A stretch of DNA of 64,000 nt from Vibrio sp. 99-70-13A1 (GTDB lineage: Bacteria; Pseudomonadota; Gammaproteobacteria; Enterobacterales; Vibrionaceae). Made by a program: the position numbers and the translations under genes. This document shows positions 54,707-63,602 of this stretch, piece after piece; the stretch's first letter is position 1; each line of letters opens with the position of its first letter. The notes below the pieces were generated by a model that was given only the letters and a program-made list of their open reading frames with translations, did not search any database and was not told the DNA's origin. The stretch lies in NCBI RefSeq assembly GCF_013114625.1, contig NZ_VTXD01000003.1, forward strand, positions 1-64,000. Reading direction: 5' to 3'.

Positions 54707-54800
54707 ACGAATACCTTTTCGTTGTCTGACATTCTTAGCGTTAAGCCATTTTCCAGACTGAAAACAAGCTTAATTCACCCACCATACCGCTACAAACCAC

Positions 54801-54814
54801 TTGTCGAACGACAA
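54801..54814. promoter_or_regulatory. palindrome upstream of gabD
   Basis: TTGTCGAACGACAA, perfect six-base arms around AA, 95 bp upstream of the gabD start. No adjacent regulator gene. Confidence 0.45.
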
Positions 54815-54882
54815 TATCGTTTGATCTTTTTTAGCTCCTATTGTGCGATTAAAAAGTTGTGGTCTACCTCATTTCGGCACTA

Positions 54883-54926
54883 TTTCTTGCAAGGGATACA
54901 ACTCGTTCTTGCAAGAGATACAACTC
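54883..54926. repeat. 22-bp direct duplication
   Basis: TTCTTGCAAGGGATACAACT at 54883 is repeated head-to-tail at 54905 with one difference (G to A). It lies between gabD and the next leftward gene. Confidence 0.85.
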
Positions 54927-54952
54927 GCCAATTTCAACTTATTGAATAATTT

Positions 54953-55291
54953 TCAGTCCATTCGGGTAATAAAGGTTTGCTCATCATCCACAAAAGCCAC
55001 AAAGCCGCCGTGATAGATGAACACTCGACCCCGCCCCTCAACTAGACAGGCTAGCTGTGGGTTCAAATCTTCTTCATTACCCTGGCTTTGAAATGTACCG
55101 GTATCGGTGATTACGCCGCTAAATGTAGGCAGATACCCATAAGTACGCTTGGCTTGATCAATCAAGTTCAATTCGCTGAGGGTAGAGAAGCAAGATGGGA
55201 TCGCACCGGCTTCTTCGATAAACATAGTTTTCAGTTCTTCAAAAGCTGTAATCACCAGCCAGTCGATGCCGTTAACATGATGGATAAACAT
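54953..55291 (-). CDS. hypothetical soluble protein
   Basis: 112 residues, no signal or membrane segment. FIHHVNGIDWLVITAFEELK at the start, a central cysteine in IPSCFSTLSELN, and a beta-rich C-terminal part (GRVFIYHGGFVAFVDD). No family recognised. Monocistronic, next to the PAS-GGDEF gene, which runs the other way. Confidence 0.5.
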   Translation of the reverse strand: MFIHHVNGIDWLVITAFEELKTMFIEEAGAIPSCFSTLSELNLIDQAKRTYGYLPTFSGVITDTGTFQSQGNEEDLNPQLACLVEGRGRVFIYHGGFVAFVDDEQTFITRMD

Positions 55292-55422
55292 AGATTATAA
55301 ATACCTAGTTTCTCGATAATTTTGATGCGGAGATTCTATCACTATCAAGGGCAAAACGTAGTGAAGATTTAGTTGCTAAAGATGGTGATTCTGCGCCATT
55401 TCCGGATATTCAATAGACCAAC

Positions 55423-56487
55423 TTGAAACAAGTTTTTGCTATTAAGGCTGATTGTCCATTTATGCCACAGGTGTCAATGAATGGGCTATATTTATTTTTT
55501 GATGTTGTACTTAATCAAAGTTATATACATCAAATACAATTATTATCATTTGGTATAAATAATTATGGATATATGCGGTTTATGGAGCAACCAGGTGAAA
55601 TTTCTCAGTTCTTAGATTTTCTAGTGGATGCAATTCTGATTGTTGATCAGCATTCTAATATTGTGTTTGCGAATAAATCATGTGCTCAGTTATTTGGTTA
55701 TGAGAGAGAGGTATTGTTAAACCTTAGACTGAATGACTTGATGCAGCCGGATGTTGTTAATCACCATGATATGAAGGTCAGTAACTTTGTACTTAATCAA
55801 TCTCAAGCTAGAGAAATGATGTCTAGAAGTGTTATGCCTTGTCGAAATGCTAATGGTGAGGGGTTTAACGCAAGGATTTCCATCGGAAATATTATGTTTA
55901 ATGGTGCGAAGTGTGGGATAGCAACGTTACATGATTACTCTAGAGTTCAAGAGGTAATCGATGAACTAAAGGATGAAGCGAATACGGATGCATTAACAGG
56001 TTTGTTTAATAAGCGGCACCTTGAGAGTTTATTAGAAAATCAGTCATTAAACGTGCTTAATTCTGGTTGTTTGGGAGTTGCCTACCTAGACTTAAACGGA
56101 TTTAAATTAATTAATGACACGTTTGGGCATGATATTGGTGACCAGCTTCTTGTTGAGATATCTACTCGCTTGAAAGGACAGTTACGGAGTAGTGATATCT
56201 GTTTTCGAGTAGGCGGAGATGAATTCCTAGTATTGTTTGATATTCATGATCACAAGAACTGTGAACAAGAAGCTAAAGGTATTGCGAGTAAACTGCGTGA
56301 ACTAATTTCAGAGCCCGTTTCGGTAGATAAGGTCGATGGTGAGATTGCGGTTGGAGTCAGTATTGGAATTGGCATTTATCCGCATGATGATCGTGAATTA
56401 TCAGTATTAATAGATAAGACGGACAGAGCTATGTATATAGCTAAAAAGAAAAAACTGCCGTACGTGCTTACTTCAACTTTAAGCTGA
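55423..56487 (+). CDS. PAS-GGDEF diguanylate cyclase
   Basis: 354 residues if the TTG at 55423 is used; ATG codons at 55573 and 55582 would remove about 50 residues with no domain signal. PAS domain about 58-170 (ILIVDQHSNIVFANKS). Cyclase: TDALTGLFNKRHL, GGDEF intact at 264-268 (FRVGGDEFLV), and an inhibitory RxxD site at Arg255-Ser-Ser-Asp258, exactly five residues upstream. It makes c-di-GMP with product feedback. The gene is noticeably more AT-rich than its neighbours. Confidence 0.88.
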   Translation: MKQVFAIKADCPFMPQVSMNGLYLFFDVVLNQSYIHQIQLLSFGINNYGYMRFMEQPGEISQFLDFLVDAILIVDQHSNIVFANKSCAQLFGYEREVLLNLRLNDLMQPDVVNHHDMKVSNFVLNQSQAREMMSRSVMPCRNANGEGFNARISIGNIMFNGAKCGIATLHDYSRVQEVIDELKDEANTDALTGLFNKRHLESLLENQSLNVLNSGCLGVAYLDLNGFKLINDTFGHDIGDQLLVEISTRLKGQLRSSDICFRVGGDEFLVLFDIHDHKNCEQEAKGIASKLRELISEPVSVDKVDGEIAVGVSIGIGIYPHDDRELSVLIDKTDRAMYIAKKKKLPYVLTSTLS

Positions 56488-56610
56488 TCTGCATTAGTAA
56501 TTAAAGTGATTGACCGTTTTGCTTATCTTATAAGTACTGATGAGCTATCGATATTCTTTTCGAGCAGTACTGACTGCCTCGATCGCTATGAGCAATAACC
56601 TGCTCAGGAA

Positions 56611-56651
56611 ACCGTAGGCGAGGTGTCATTCACCTCGCTATTTCCTACGGT
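56611..56651. other. two-part stem-loop, possible RNA element
   Basis: ACCGTAGG (56611-56618) pairs with CCTACGGT (56644-56651), and inside it CGAGGTG pairs with CACCTCG around TCATT. A six-base bulge (CTATTT) sits on the right arm. No T tract follows. It lies between the cyclase and the MarR gene, 65 bp past the MarR stop. Confidence 0.45.
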
Positions 56652-56715
56652 CGGACATGTACCAATGCGATATCGAGACCAAAGGAGAAGGATTCTTAGG
56701 AGAACTCCACTTTTA

Positions 56716-57171
56716 TTAAACTAGGCTTTTATTTCTTCTATATTTTTCTGCATTGTTAAGCATTTTTGTTTGAACAGATTTCAGTGTTTCAATCTCTTTC
56801 TCAGACACACCTTCAAGTAAAATATCATTCCATTCTTTAATGATTTGAATCAGTACCATCTCAATCGCTCGGGCTTTTTCAGTCACAAAGACTAACCTAG
56901 CGCGGGCATCATTCGGGCAGCGCTCTCGCGTGACCATACCTTTCACTTCTAGTTGTTTCAAAACCCGTGTGGCACTGGCTTTATCAACTTGCACTTGAGC
57001 TGCAAGTGCGTCTTGTGTGATCCCCGATTCAACATAAAGAGCCATGATAAAGGGTAATTGTGAGAACGAAATATCGTGAGTCTCTAATAGATTGCTGAGT
57101 GCCCATAACTCTTGACGATAGAGCGTTGCAATTTGCTTGCTGATCGGGTTTTTGGGTGCTGTGCTTTTCAT
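56716..57171 (-). CDS. MarR family regulator divergent from amidohydrolase
   Basis: 151 residues. LRQELWALSNLLETHDISFSQLPF dimerisation helix, then winged helix-turn-helix TQDALAAQVQVDKASATRVLKQLEVKGMV and the Asp-rich wing RERCPNDARARLVFV. The target is probably the divergent amidohydrolase, 100 bp away. Phenolic ligand sensing is the family norm. Confidence 0.87.
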   Translation of the reverse strand: MKSTAPKNPISKQIATLYRQELWALSNLLETHDISFSQLPFIMALYVESGITQDALAAQVQVDKASATRVLKQLEVKGMVTRERCPNDARARLVFVTEKARAIEMVLIQIIKEWNDILLEGVSEKEIETLKSVQTKMLNNAEKYRRNKSLV

Positions 57172-57270
57172 TCGTTCCTCGATGAACTTTTAATAATTAG
57201 TTGCGCTGTCAACTATATTGTATCTTTGATAATACCAATAAACAACAATTGAAGAGAACCGAGGCCAATA

Positions 57271-59330
57271 ATGAAACATCAAAAATCCATTCCGATAATA
57301 TTGACCACTTTGTCGACGCTTTGTGCTGCTTCGTCAGTAATGGCGGCAAGTGATGCAACAGCCTACATAAACGGTAATATTTACACGGCTAATACGCAGC
57401 ATCAATTTGTCACCTCAGTTGTTGTTGAAAATGGTGTGTTCAAATATGTTGGCAACGACTCAAAAACGGCAGCTTCATTTAACAAAGACATAAGAGTTGT
57501 TGATTTGAAAGGTAAAACCGTGTTCCGGGGCTATATGACAGCCATATCCATCCAATCGGGGCAGGTGAAAAACTGTTATTTGAATGCCATCTTCCTGCCA
57601 GCGCTAACGCTGAAGAAGTCATCACTTTGGTTGCTGAGTGTGTGGATACAATGCCTGCGGGTTCATGGATCATCGGCTCTGGTTGGGGGTCCGATATTTT
57701 GATGTCTGCTGATATCCCAACGATCAAAATGCTTGATGACGTATCAAAAGATAGAGCCATTTTGCTTACGGATTACAGCCATCACAATGTGTGGGTGAAC
57801 AGCAAAGCCATCGCTGAAAGCAAAATTACACTTGCTAGCATGGAGCAATACAAAGACTTAGTCATCTATGACGATACAGGTGCTTTCTCTGGATTTTTCT
57901 TAGAAGGTGCGGGTGCCCCGTTACATAATGCCGTGCCTAAACGCACCAGTGATGAGTATGCGCTTTCAGCTAAAAAAGTGATTACTGAACTGAACAAAAT
58001 GGGCGTTATTGGTGTTAAAGATTCTTACGTATTTGATAAGGAATACAACGCGTGGAAACAACTCGATGATAATGGCTTATTGACGGCGAACGTCGCGTTA
58101 TCATGGGGTTGGCCGACTAGCAATAATATGAGCCAAGATGAAACACAAAAAGCGTTCATGGATATGGTCAAACCAAGTTCAGGACACCTTTATTCTAAAT
58201 TCGCCAAAATGACGCTAGATGGTATCCCACCGACAAAAACGGCTGCGATGTTAGCACCCTATAGCGATGATGAAAAAGCAGCATTAGGTAAGCTTAATTA
58301 TTCCGAAAAGTTGCTTGCAACAAACTTGATGTGGTTGGATAAGCACGGTTTTACTACACAAGTTCATGCTGTGGGTGATCGAGCAGCGCGTACCATGCTC
58401 AATGCGGTTGAAAAAATGCGTGAGATACAAGGTGATTCGGGGTTGAGACATGAGATTGCCCATGCATGTATCGTTGATCCATCTGACATCAAACGTTTCT
58501 CAGAGCTGAATGTGGTTCCTAACTTCTCACCTATTTTCTGGTACCCAAGTATGTTCCAAGATGGGTTAGAAATGGCGATCGGTAAAGAGCGTGCGGGTAG
58601 AAACTGCGCGGTTAAAACGTTATCGGAAAACGGAGCGATGCCAACAGGGGGTTCTGACTGGCCCATATCACCCGATGTGAATCCATGGAAAGCAATGGAA
58701 TCTCTGATTACTCGTAAAGACCCTAATGGCCTGCGTGCTGACGAAACAGTATGGCCAGAGCAAAAAATTAATATTGTTCAAGCGTTAGAGCTATATACGA
58801 TTAATGGCGCTAAAGCTCAGCGCCGAGGCGATAAAGCAGGTTCAATTGAAACAGGTAAATCTGCAGATATGTTATTACTAAATCAGAATGTGTTTGATGT
58901 TGATTCGAACGCTCTCGGTGAAACAAAAGTGGATCAAACCGTATTTGAAGGAAAAACAATATACACAAGTCCAGAATCTCAAGTTAGAACAACAATCGAG
59001 AAATATTCAGCAAGTGTATTCAACGCAGATACAACAAGTTTAAAGCAGATGTTTCACACTAACGCAGTGATGGCTGGTGATCTTCCTCATGTTCATCTTG
59101 CAGGCACGCCTGAACCATTTATTAAAGATGTCGCTTCACGCCCATCGATGGCTTCTCAAAACATCAATTTCATCTCTAAAATTACTTACATTGATGTTCA
59201 AGGTGATACCGCAAGCGTAACTTTAGAAGAAGAGAACTTTTTCGGTAATGGTCGTTTCGTTAACTATTTGAGCTTAGTTAAGGAAAACAACCAGTGGCAA
59301 ATCGTATCTAAAGTATTCACACATAAATAA
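57271..59330 (+). pseudogene. amidohydrolase-NTF2-like fusion, broken by one-base deletion
   Basis: Signal peptide, then the metal-dependent amidohydrolase fold of the YtcJ type, and a C-terminal NTF2/SnoaL or lumazine-binding-like domain (about the last 105 residues). The first frame reads to LKGKTV and then shifts. From 57522 the other frame reads VPGLYDSHIHPIGAGEK, the expected HxH metal motif. One missing base near GTG-TT-CCG (57522-57524) explains it. Downstream, TQVHAVGDRA and GGSDWPISP are intact. With the base restored the product would be about 686 residues. Mutation or sequencing error cannot be told apart here. Confidence 0.82.
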
Positions 59331-59336
59331 TCATTC

Positions 59337-59361
59337 AGAGGGTTCAGGTTTTGAACCCTCT
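59337..59361 (+). terminator. hairpin after the amidohydrolase
   Basis: AGAGGGTTCA pairs with TGAACCCTCT around GGTTT. The T tract is weak. Confidence 0.5.
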
Positions 59362-59384
59362 ACTGAAACCTTGCCAGCCATTTG

Positions 59385-59588
59385 CTAACTCATGAACAGC
59401 ATTTTAGTCGACACACCTATAGTTACGGCAATCATGACAAACTTGATAAGCTGCTGACCTTTCGCCAAAACCAGTTTCGCTCCAACCTTTCCGCCGATGA
59501 CTTGCCCGATAAACATCAACAAACCAACATCCCAAGGAATGTGTCCGTCGTAGACAAAGCACTTCAAAATATACGGCAGAGTTTCCAC
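59385..59588 (-). pseudogene. C-terminal remnant of a TauE/SafE-family permease
   Basis: 67 residues from a GTG. HIPWDVGLLMFIGQVIGGKVGAK is the last conserved pair of the TSUP/YfcA-like sulfite exporter family, whose full length is about 250 residues. The frame stays open upstream to about 59640 but with no family sequence, so the first three quarters are gone. It sits between the amidohydrolase and fecE. Confidence 0.6.
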
Positions 59589-59704
59589 AAGCCGCGATAG
59601 CGGAGTTTTTACGCACGGGTGGTTACGATCTTCACATGCGAAAAGTGTCAGAATTTTTCATACGACGTTGCCTATCTTCCATCTCCCGCTCTTTACCCTT
59701 CCTT

Positions 59705-60469
59705 CTACACTGCAACACACATTGGAGTGCCAGAAACTGGATCACGGAATACTCTGGCTTTTAAGTCGAAAACTTCATCAAGTAATGCTTCGGTAAAAAC
59801 CTCTTCAGGTGAACCTTGCGTTATCAATGCGCCTTGCTCTAACACTATTAAATGGTCACAGTAGCGACAGGCTTGATTTAAATCGTGCAACACCACAACA
59901 ACCGTTTTGCCATTGTCGTTCATTTGCCTCATTAAATTCATGAGTTCCACTTGATGAGACATATCTAAGTAAGTCGTCGGTTCATCCAGCATCACAACGT
60001 CTGTATCTTGAGCCATCACCATAGCGATCCATGCTCTTTGTCTTTGACCTCCAGAAAGTGACTCGACGGCTTTATCTGCAAATTCCGCCACCCCTGTATT
60101 TAACATGGCCTGTTCAACGATCTTTTTATCTTCCTGATTCAGACGCCCCCAATGAGATAAATAAGGTGAGCGACCGTATTCCACCAGCTTCCTAACAGTA
60201 ATACCTTCGGGGCTCACTAATATTTGAGGCAATAGCGACAAAGAACGAGCTAAAGATTTATCTTGATAACTGCTTATGGCTTTACCCTCAAACAGTACTT
60301 CCCCAGAAGACGGTTTATTTATACGCACTAAGGTTTTCAATAAGGTGGATTTGCCACAGCCATTAGGCCCTACAAGAGCCGTAATTTTCCCTTTAGGAAT
60401 GTTCAAAGACAAATCTTGAATGATGGTTTGCTTGCCGTACGCGACGGAAAGGTTCTGCGTTTGTAGCAT
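59705..60469 (-). CDS. fecE: iron-dicitrate/siderophore ABC transporter ATPase, FecE-like
   Basis: 254 residues from the ATG at 60469 (GAGG upstream); it starts two bases after the fecD stop. Walker A GPNGCGKST, signature LSGGQRQR, Walker B VVMLDEP, switch VVLHDLNQACRYCD. The end DPVSGTPMCV parallels E. coli FecE. Cytoplasmic motor of the uptake system. Last gene of the fec operon on the minus strand. Confidence 0.9.
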   Translation of the reverse strand: MLQTQNLSVAYGKQTIIQDLSLNIPKGKITALVGPNGCGKSTLLKTLVRINKPSSGEVLFEGKAISSYQDKSLARSLSLLPQILVSPEGITVRKLVEYGRSPYLSHWGRLNQEDKKIVEQAMLNTGVAEFADKAVESLSGGQRQRAWIAMVMAQDTDVVMLDEPTTYLDMSHQVELMNLMRQMNDNGKTVVVVLHDLNQACRYCDHLIVLEQGALITQGSPEEVFTEALLDEVFDLKARVFRDPVSGTPMCVAV

Positions 60470-60471
60470 GT

Positions 60472-61443
60472 TTACCAACCTCGATAACGATACAGTAGAA
60501 AGATGAAATACGGCGCGCCAATCACCGACGTTAACACACCTGCGGGCAATTCAATTGGCGGCTGGATACCCCGAGCGAGGCCATCAGCGCAGACCACGAG
60601 TAAGGCACCGAGAATAGCGGCACTTGGGACTAAGAATTTATGATTATGACCAAACAACAAACGTGCTAAGTGAGGAGCCAGCAACCCAACGAAACTAATG
60701 GTACCCGCAACAGACACACTGACACTGGCAAGCAAGACGGCTGCGATCAACGCCCATATTTGGATTTTTTTCGGAGCGACTCCAAGCGTTGTTGCACTTT
60801 CATCACCAAGCCCCATCACATCTAAACGCCAGGCTAGCCAAAAAGCCAATGGCAGTAACAGAAGTAAAATGAACCAAATATAAGGGACTTGCTGCCAATT
60901 TCGCCCCCACAAACTGCCCGTTAACCAGACCATTGCAGTGTTAATTTCAACTGGATTGACGATCAATAAAAAATCGATGCCACTCGCCAGAAAGGCACTG
61001 ACCGCAATACCAATTAAAGCCAGCCGAGCCGCTGTGGGTTTTGACCAATAAGCCAGTACCGCAATCAAACCTGCTGCAAATAAACCACCAAACATAGCAA
61101 CAAATGGAAGCAGTGATACGGGGGCATTAGGAAACAACACTAAACAGGTGGTCGCCGCTAGACCTGCACCAGCACTTATCCCCATGAGATCGGGGGACGC
61201 TAATGGGTTACGGATAACCCCTTGAACTAAAACGCCCGAGAGCCCTAACCCCGCACCGACACCAATCGCCAGCACCATTCGGGGTAAGCGATATTGGTGA
61301 ATGACAAAATCGGTATTCGAGAAGGCAAAGAGATGATCGATCACTTGCCCAAAAGGAATTTGAGCAGCACCAGCGAAAAGCGTTGCGAAAGAAGACACCA
61401 TCAATAGTGTCAATAAAGCCATCAACTTGGCGGTAAGGCTCAT
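60472..61443 (-). CDS. fecD: ferric uptake permease, FecD-like
   Basis: 323 residues from the ATG at 61443, preceded by AAGGAGATCC. About nine transmembrane helices with GLSGVLVQGVIRNPLASPDLMG, the FecCD signature, and GTISFVGLLAPHLARLLFGHNHK. It overlaps fecC by four bases. Forms the inner-membrane channel with FecC. Confidence 0.9.
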   Translation of the reverse strand: MSLTAKLMALLTLLMVSSFATLFAGAAQIPFGQVIDHLFAFSNTDFVIHQYRLPRMVLAIGVGAGLGLSGVLVQGVIRNPLASPDLMGISAGAGLAATTCLVLFPNAPVSLLPFVAMFGGLFAAGLIAVLAYWSKPTAARLALIGIAVSAFLASGIDFLLIVNPVEINTAMVWLTGSLWGRNWQQVPYIWFILLLLLPLAFWLAWRLDVMGLGDESATTLGVAPKKIQIWALIAAVLLASVSVSVAGTISFVGLLAPHLARLLFGHNHKFLVPSAAILGALLVVCADGLARGIQPPIELPAGVLTSVIGAPYFIFLLYRYRGW

Positions 61444-62474
61444 AAGGATCTCCTTACAACAATAACAATGAAGCAAGGCGTCCCAAGTAATGCAGTAATT
61501 ACGCCGACGGGGGTTTCTGCCGGGAACGCAATTGATCTAGATAGCGCATCAGACCACACAACCAATGCTGCTCCACTTAAAGCAGAAACGGGAATAAGCA
61601 CGTGGTAATTATGACCGACTATTGGTCTCACTAAATGAGGGACAAGCAAACCGACAAAGCCAATAGGGCCGGCTATCGCGACGCAGGTTCCCGCGAGCAA
61701 AACTATCGCGACGCCACTGACTAAACGAGTCATAGATACATTACTGCCTAGCCCAACAGCCACTTCTTCACCTAACGATAATAGATTCAAATTACGCGCT
61801 AAACCCATGGCTAAAATCAGCCCCAATAATGCTGGCGGCCAAAGCAGTTGCCATTGAGAAGCATCGACACTTGAAAGCGATCCTGTTAGCCAATGCAATA
61901 CGCTGTATGCCATGTCATCCGCTAAGATCACCGCAGCGCGAGTTAAACCAATAAGCAAAGCACTAACCGCGATCCCAGCTAAAACCAAACGTAATGGATG
62001 AAAGCGAGAAGAAAAAAAACCGCCCAAAATCATGACGGTAATACCACTAAACAGTGCACCTGTTACCGCATTTAAAACAGGATTGATTTGGCTTAAAACC
62101 GGAACCCCGATAGAGGCAAGAGCCATAAAACATGCAGCACCAGCGTTAATACCAAGAATGGAAGGTGATGCTAATGGGTTACGAGTGAGCCCTTGCATTA
62201 ATACACCCGCGACAGCCAGACATGCTCCAATCATTAAGCCGGCATGAGCGCGTGGCGCACGAAGCGTTGCTAAAATCTGCTGTATCATATTGGCTTCATC
62301 AAAGTGAAACCAATACTGAAATAGGCTGTTTAATGTTAATGAAAAATTCGACCAGCCCAGCATAGACACGGCATAGCCAGAACAAGTAATGAACACCACC
62401 AAAACCGTAAAAGCGACGGTGCGCCAATGCGGCTTAACCATCGCTTTACCCTGTGTAAGAACAGATATACTCAT
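61440..62474 (-). CDS. fecC: ferric uptake permease, FecC-like
   Basis: 344 residues, about nine transmembrane helices. AGVLMQGLTRNPLASPSILGINAGAACF and GPIGFVGLLVPHLVRPIVGHNY are the FecCD motifs. Its start overlaps the fecB stop by one base (TAATG). Paired with FecD. Confidence 0.9.
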   Translation of the reverse strand: MSISVLTQGKAMVKPHWRTVAFTVLVVFITCSGYAVSMLGWSNFSLTLNSLFQYWFHFDEANMIQQILATLRAPRAHAGLMIGACLAVAGVLMQGLTRNPLASPSILGINAGAACFMALASIGVPVLSQINPVLNAVTGALFSGITVMILGGFFSSRFHPLRLVLAGIAVSALLIGLTRAAVILADDMAYSVLHWLTGSLSSVDASQWQLLWPPALLGLILAMGLARNLNLLSLGEEVAVGLGSNVSMTRLVSGVAIVLLAGTCVAIAGPIGFVGLLVPHLVRPIVGHNYHVLIPVSALSGAALVVWSDALSRSIAFPAETPVGVITALLGTPCFIVIVVRRSL

Positions 62475-63415
62475 TAGTGACCTAGTAAAGTTTCAAGCTC
62501 ATGAGCAATTTCTTCAGCGGCAAGCATGCCACGATTTAAAGACCATAATGCCGGAGACACTTCGACCACTTGCTCTTTTTTTGATGATTTTAGGATCTTG
62601 AATAAAGGGTTGTTTTTCCATTCATCCACAATATTTGGTTGTGAATAAGCACCAACCAACAGCCAATCAGGGTTTGTTTTTAATAAGAACTCAAAGCTTG
62701 TCGGCAGGTAGGCTTTGCCTGAATGTAGATCTTCGGAAGGAGTGTTGTCTTCTTCCTGCTTAGCAAGAGGGCTTAAAATCCCAAGAGAACTTAACACCCC
62801 ACCAGCATAGGAAGCTGGGCTATGAAGCCACATGCCTTTATCCGAAACAACTGCAAATTGAACCGTTTCTTTACTGACTAATCGGTGTTTACTTTGAGCC
62901 ATATGATGTTGATGCTGCTTTATACGCAGCGCCATTTTCACTTCTTTATCTAATGCAATGCCAATTTTTTGGGCCGATTCTAAGTTTTCTTCGTATGTTT
63001 CACCTCGGCTTTTAAGTAATAGAGTCGGGGCAATGCGTTGTAAATCTTGGTAAATAGTTCGGTGCCTTTCTGCATCTGCAATAATCAAATCCGGCTTCAA
63101 TACCGCAATGGCTTCCAAACTAGGCTGAGATCTCATACCAACAGACTGCCACTTGCCTATTTTTGATCGAACAGAAGCAATCACCCGCGTTTCATCATTA
63201 TCATCAGCCACCCCAATCGGCGACACTCCAACCGCAGCCAAAGCGTCCACAAAAGAAAACTCAAGGACGACAATTCGGGTTGGCACTGATTCTATTTGAA
63301 ACTGACCTTGCTCATCCTTTACCGTGCGTATTTCTGCACTTGAAAAAGAAGACAGCAACATCATGACAACTCCGAAGATGGCATATACCCAGTTCCACTG
63401 TTTTTTAGTATTCAT
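62474..63415 (-). CDS. fecB: iron(III)-dicitrate-type periplasmic binding protein, FecB-like
   Basis: 313 residues from the ATG at 63415 (GAAAAG upstream; the frame extends further). Signal peptide 1-27. [51 protein letters not shown] and [16 protein letters not shown] follow E. coli FecB closely, a strong pointer to citrate or a similar hydroxycarboxylate chelate. It passes the substrate from FecA to FecCD. Confidence 0.9.
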   Translation of the reverse strand: MNTKKQWNWVYAIFGVVMMLLSSFSSAEIRTVKDEQGQFQIESVPTRIVVLEFSFVDALAAVGVSPIGVADDNDETRVIASVRSKIGKWQSVGMRSQPSLEAIAVLKPDLIIADAERHRTIYQDLQRIAPTLLLKSRGETYEENLESAQKIGIALDKEVKMALRIKQHQHHMAQSKHRLVSKETVQFAVVSDKGMWLHSPASYAGGVLSSLGILSPLAKQEEDNTPSEDLHSGKAYLPTSFEFLLKTNPDWLLVGAYSQPNIVDEWKNNPLFKILKSSKKEQVVEVSPALWSLNRGMLAAEEIAHELETLLGH

Positions 63416-63602
63416 CTTTTCACATTCCATAACCTGATAAATCAACAGGTTTATAAATTGATTCCCTTGTAAATTGATTAACTTACAAGTCAAAAAGCTG
63501 CCAACTCGCATTTCCTGCTCAGATTGACAACTTTTTGAGATAACTTTGATTTAACTTTATTTAACTCTTTTTAACCCTTACTTAACTCTTATTTAACTAA
63601 AG

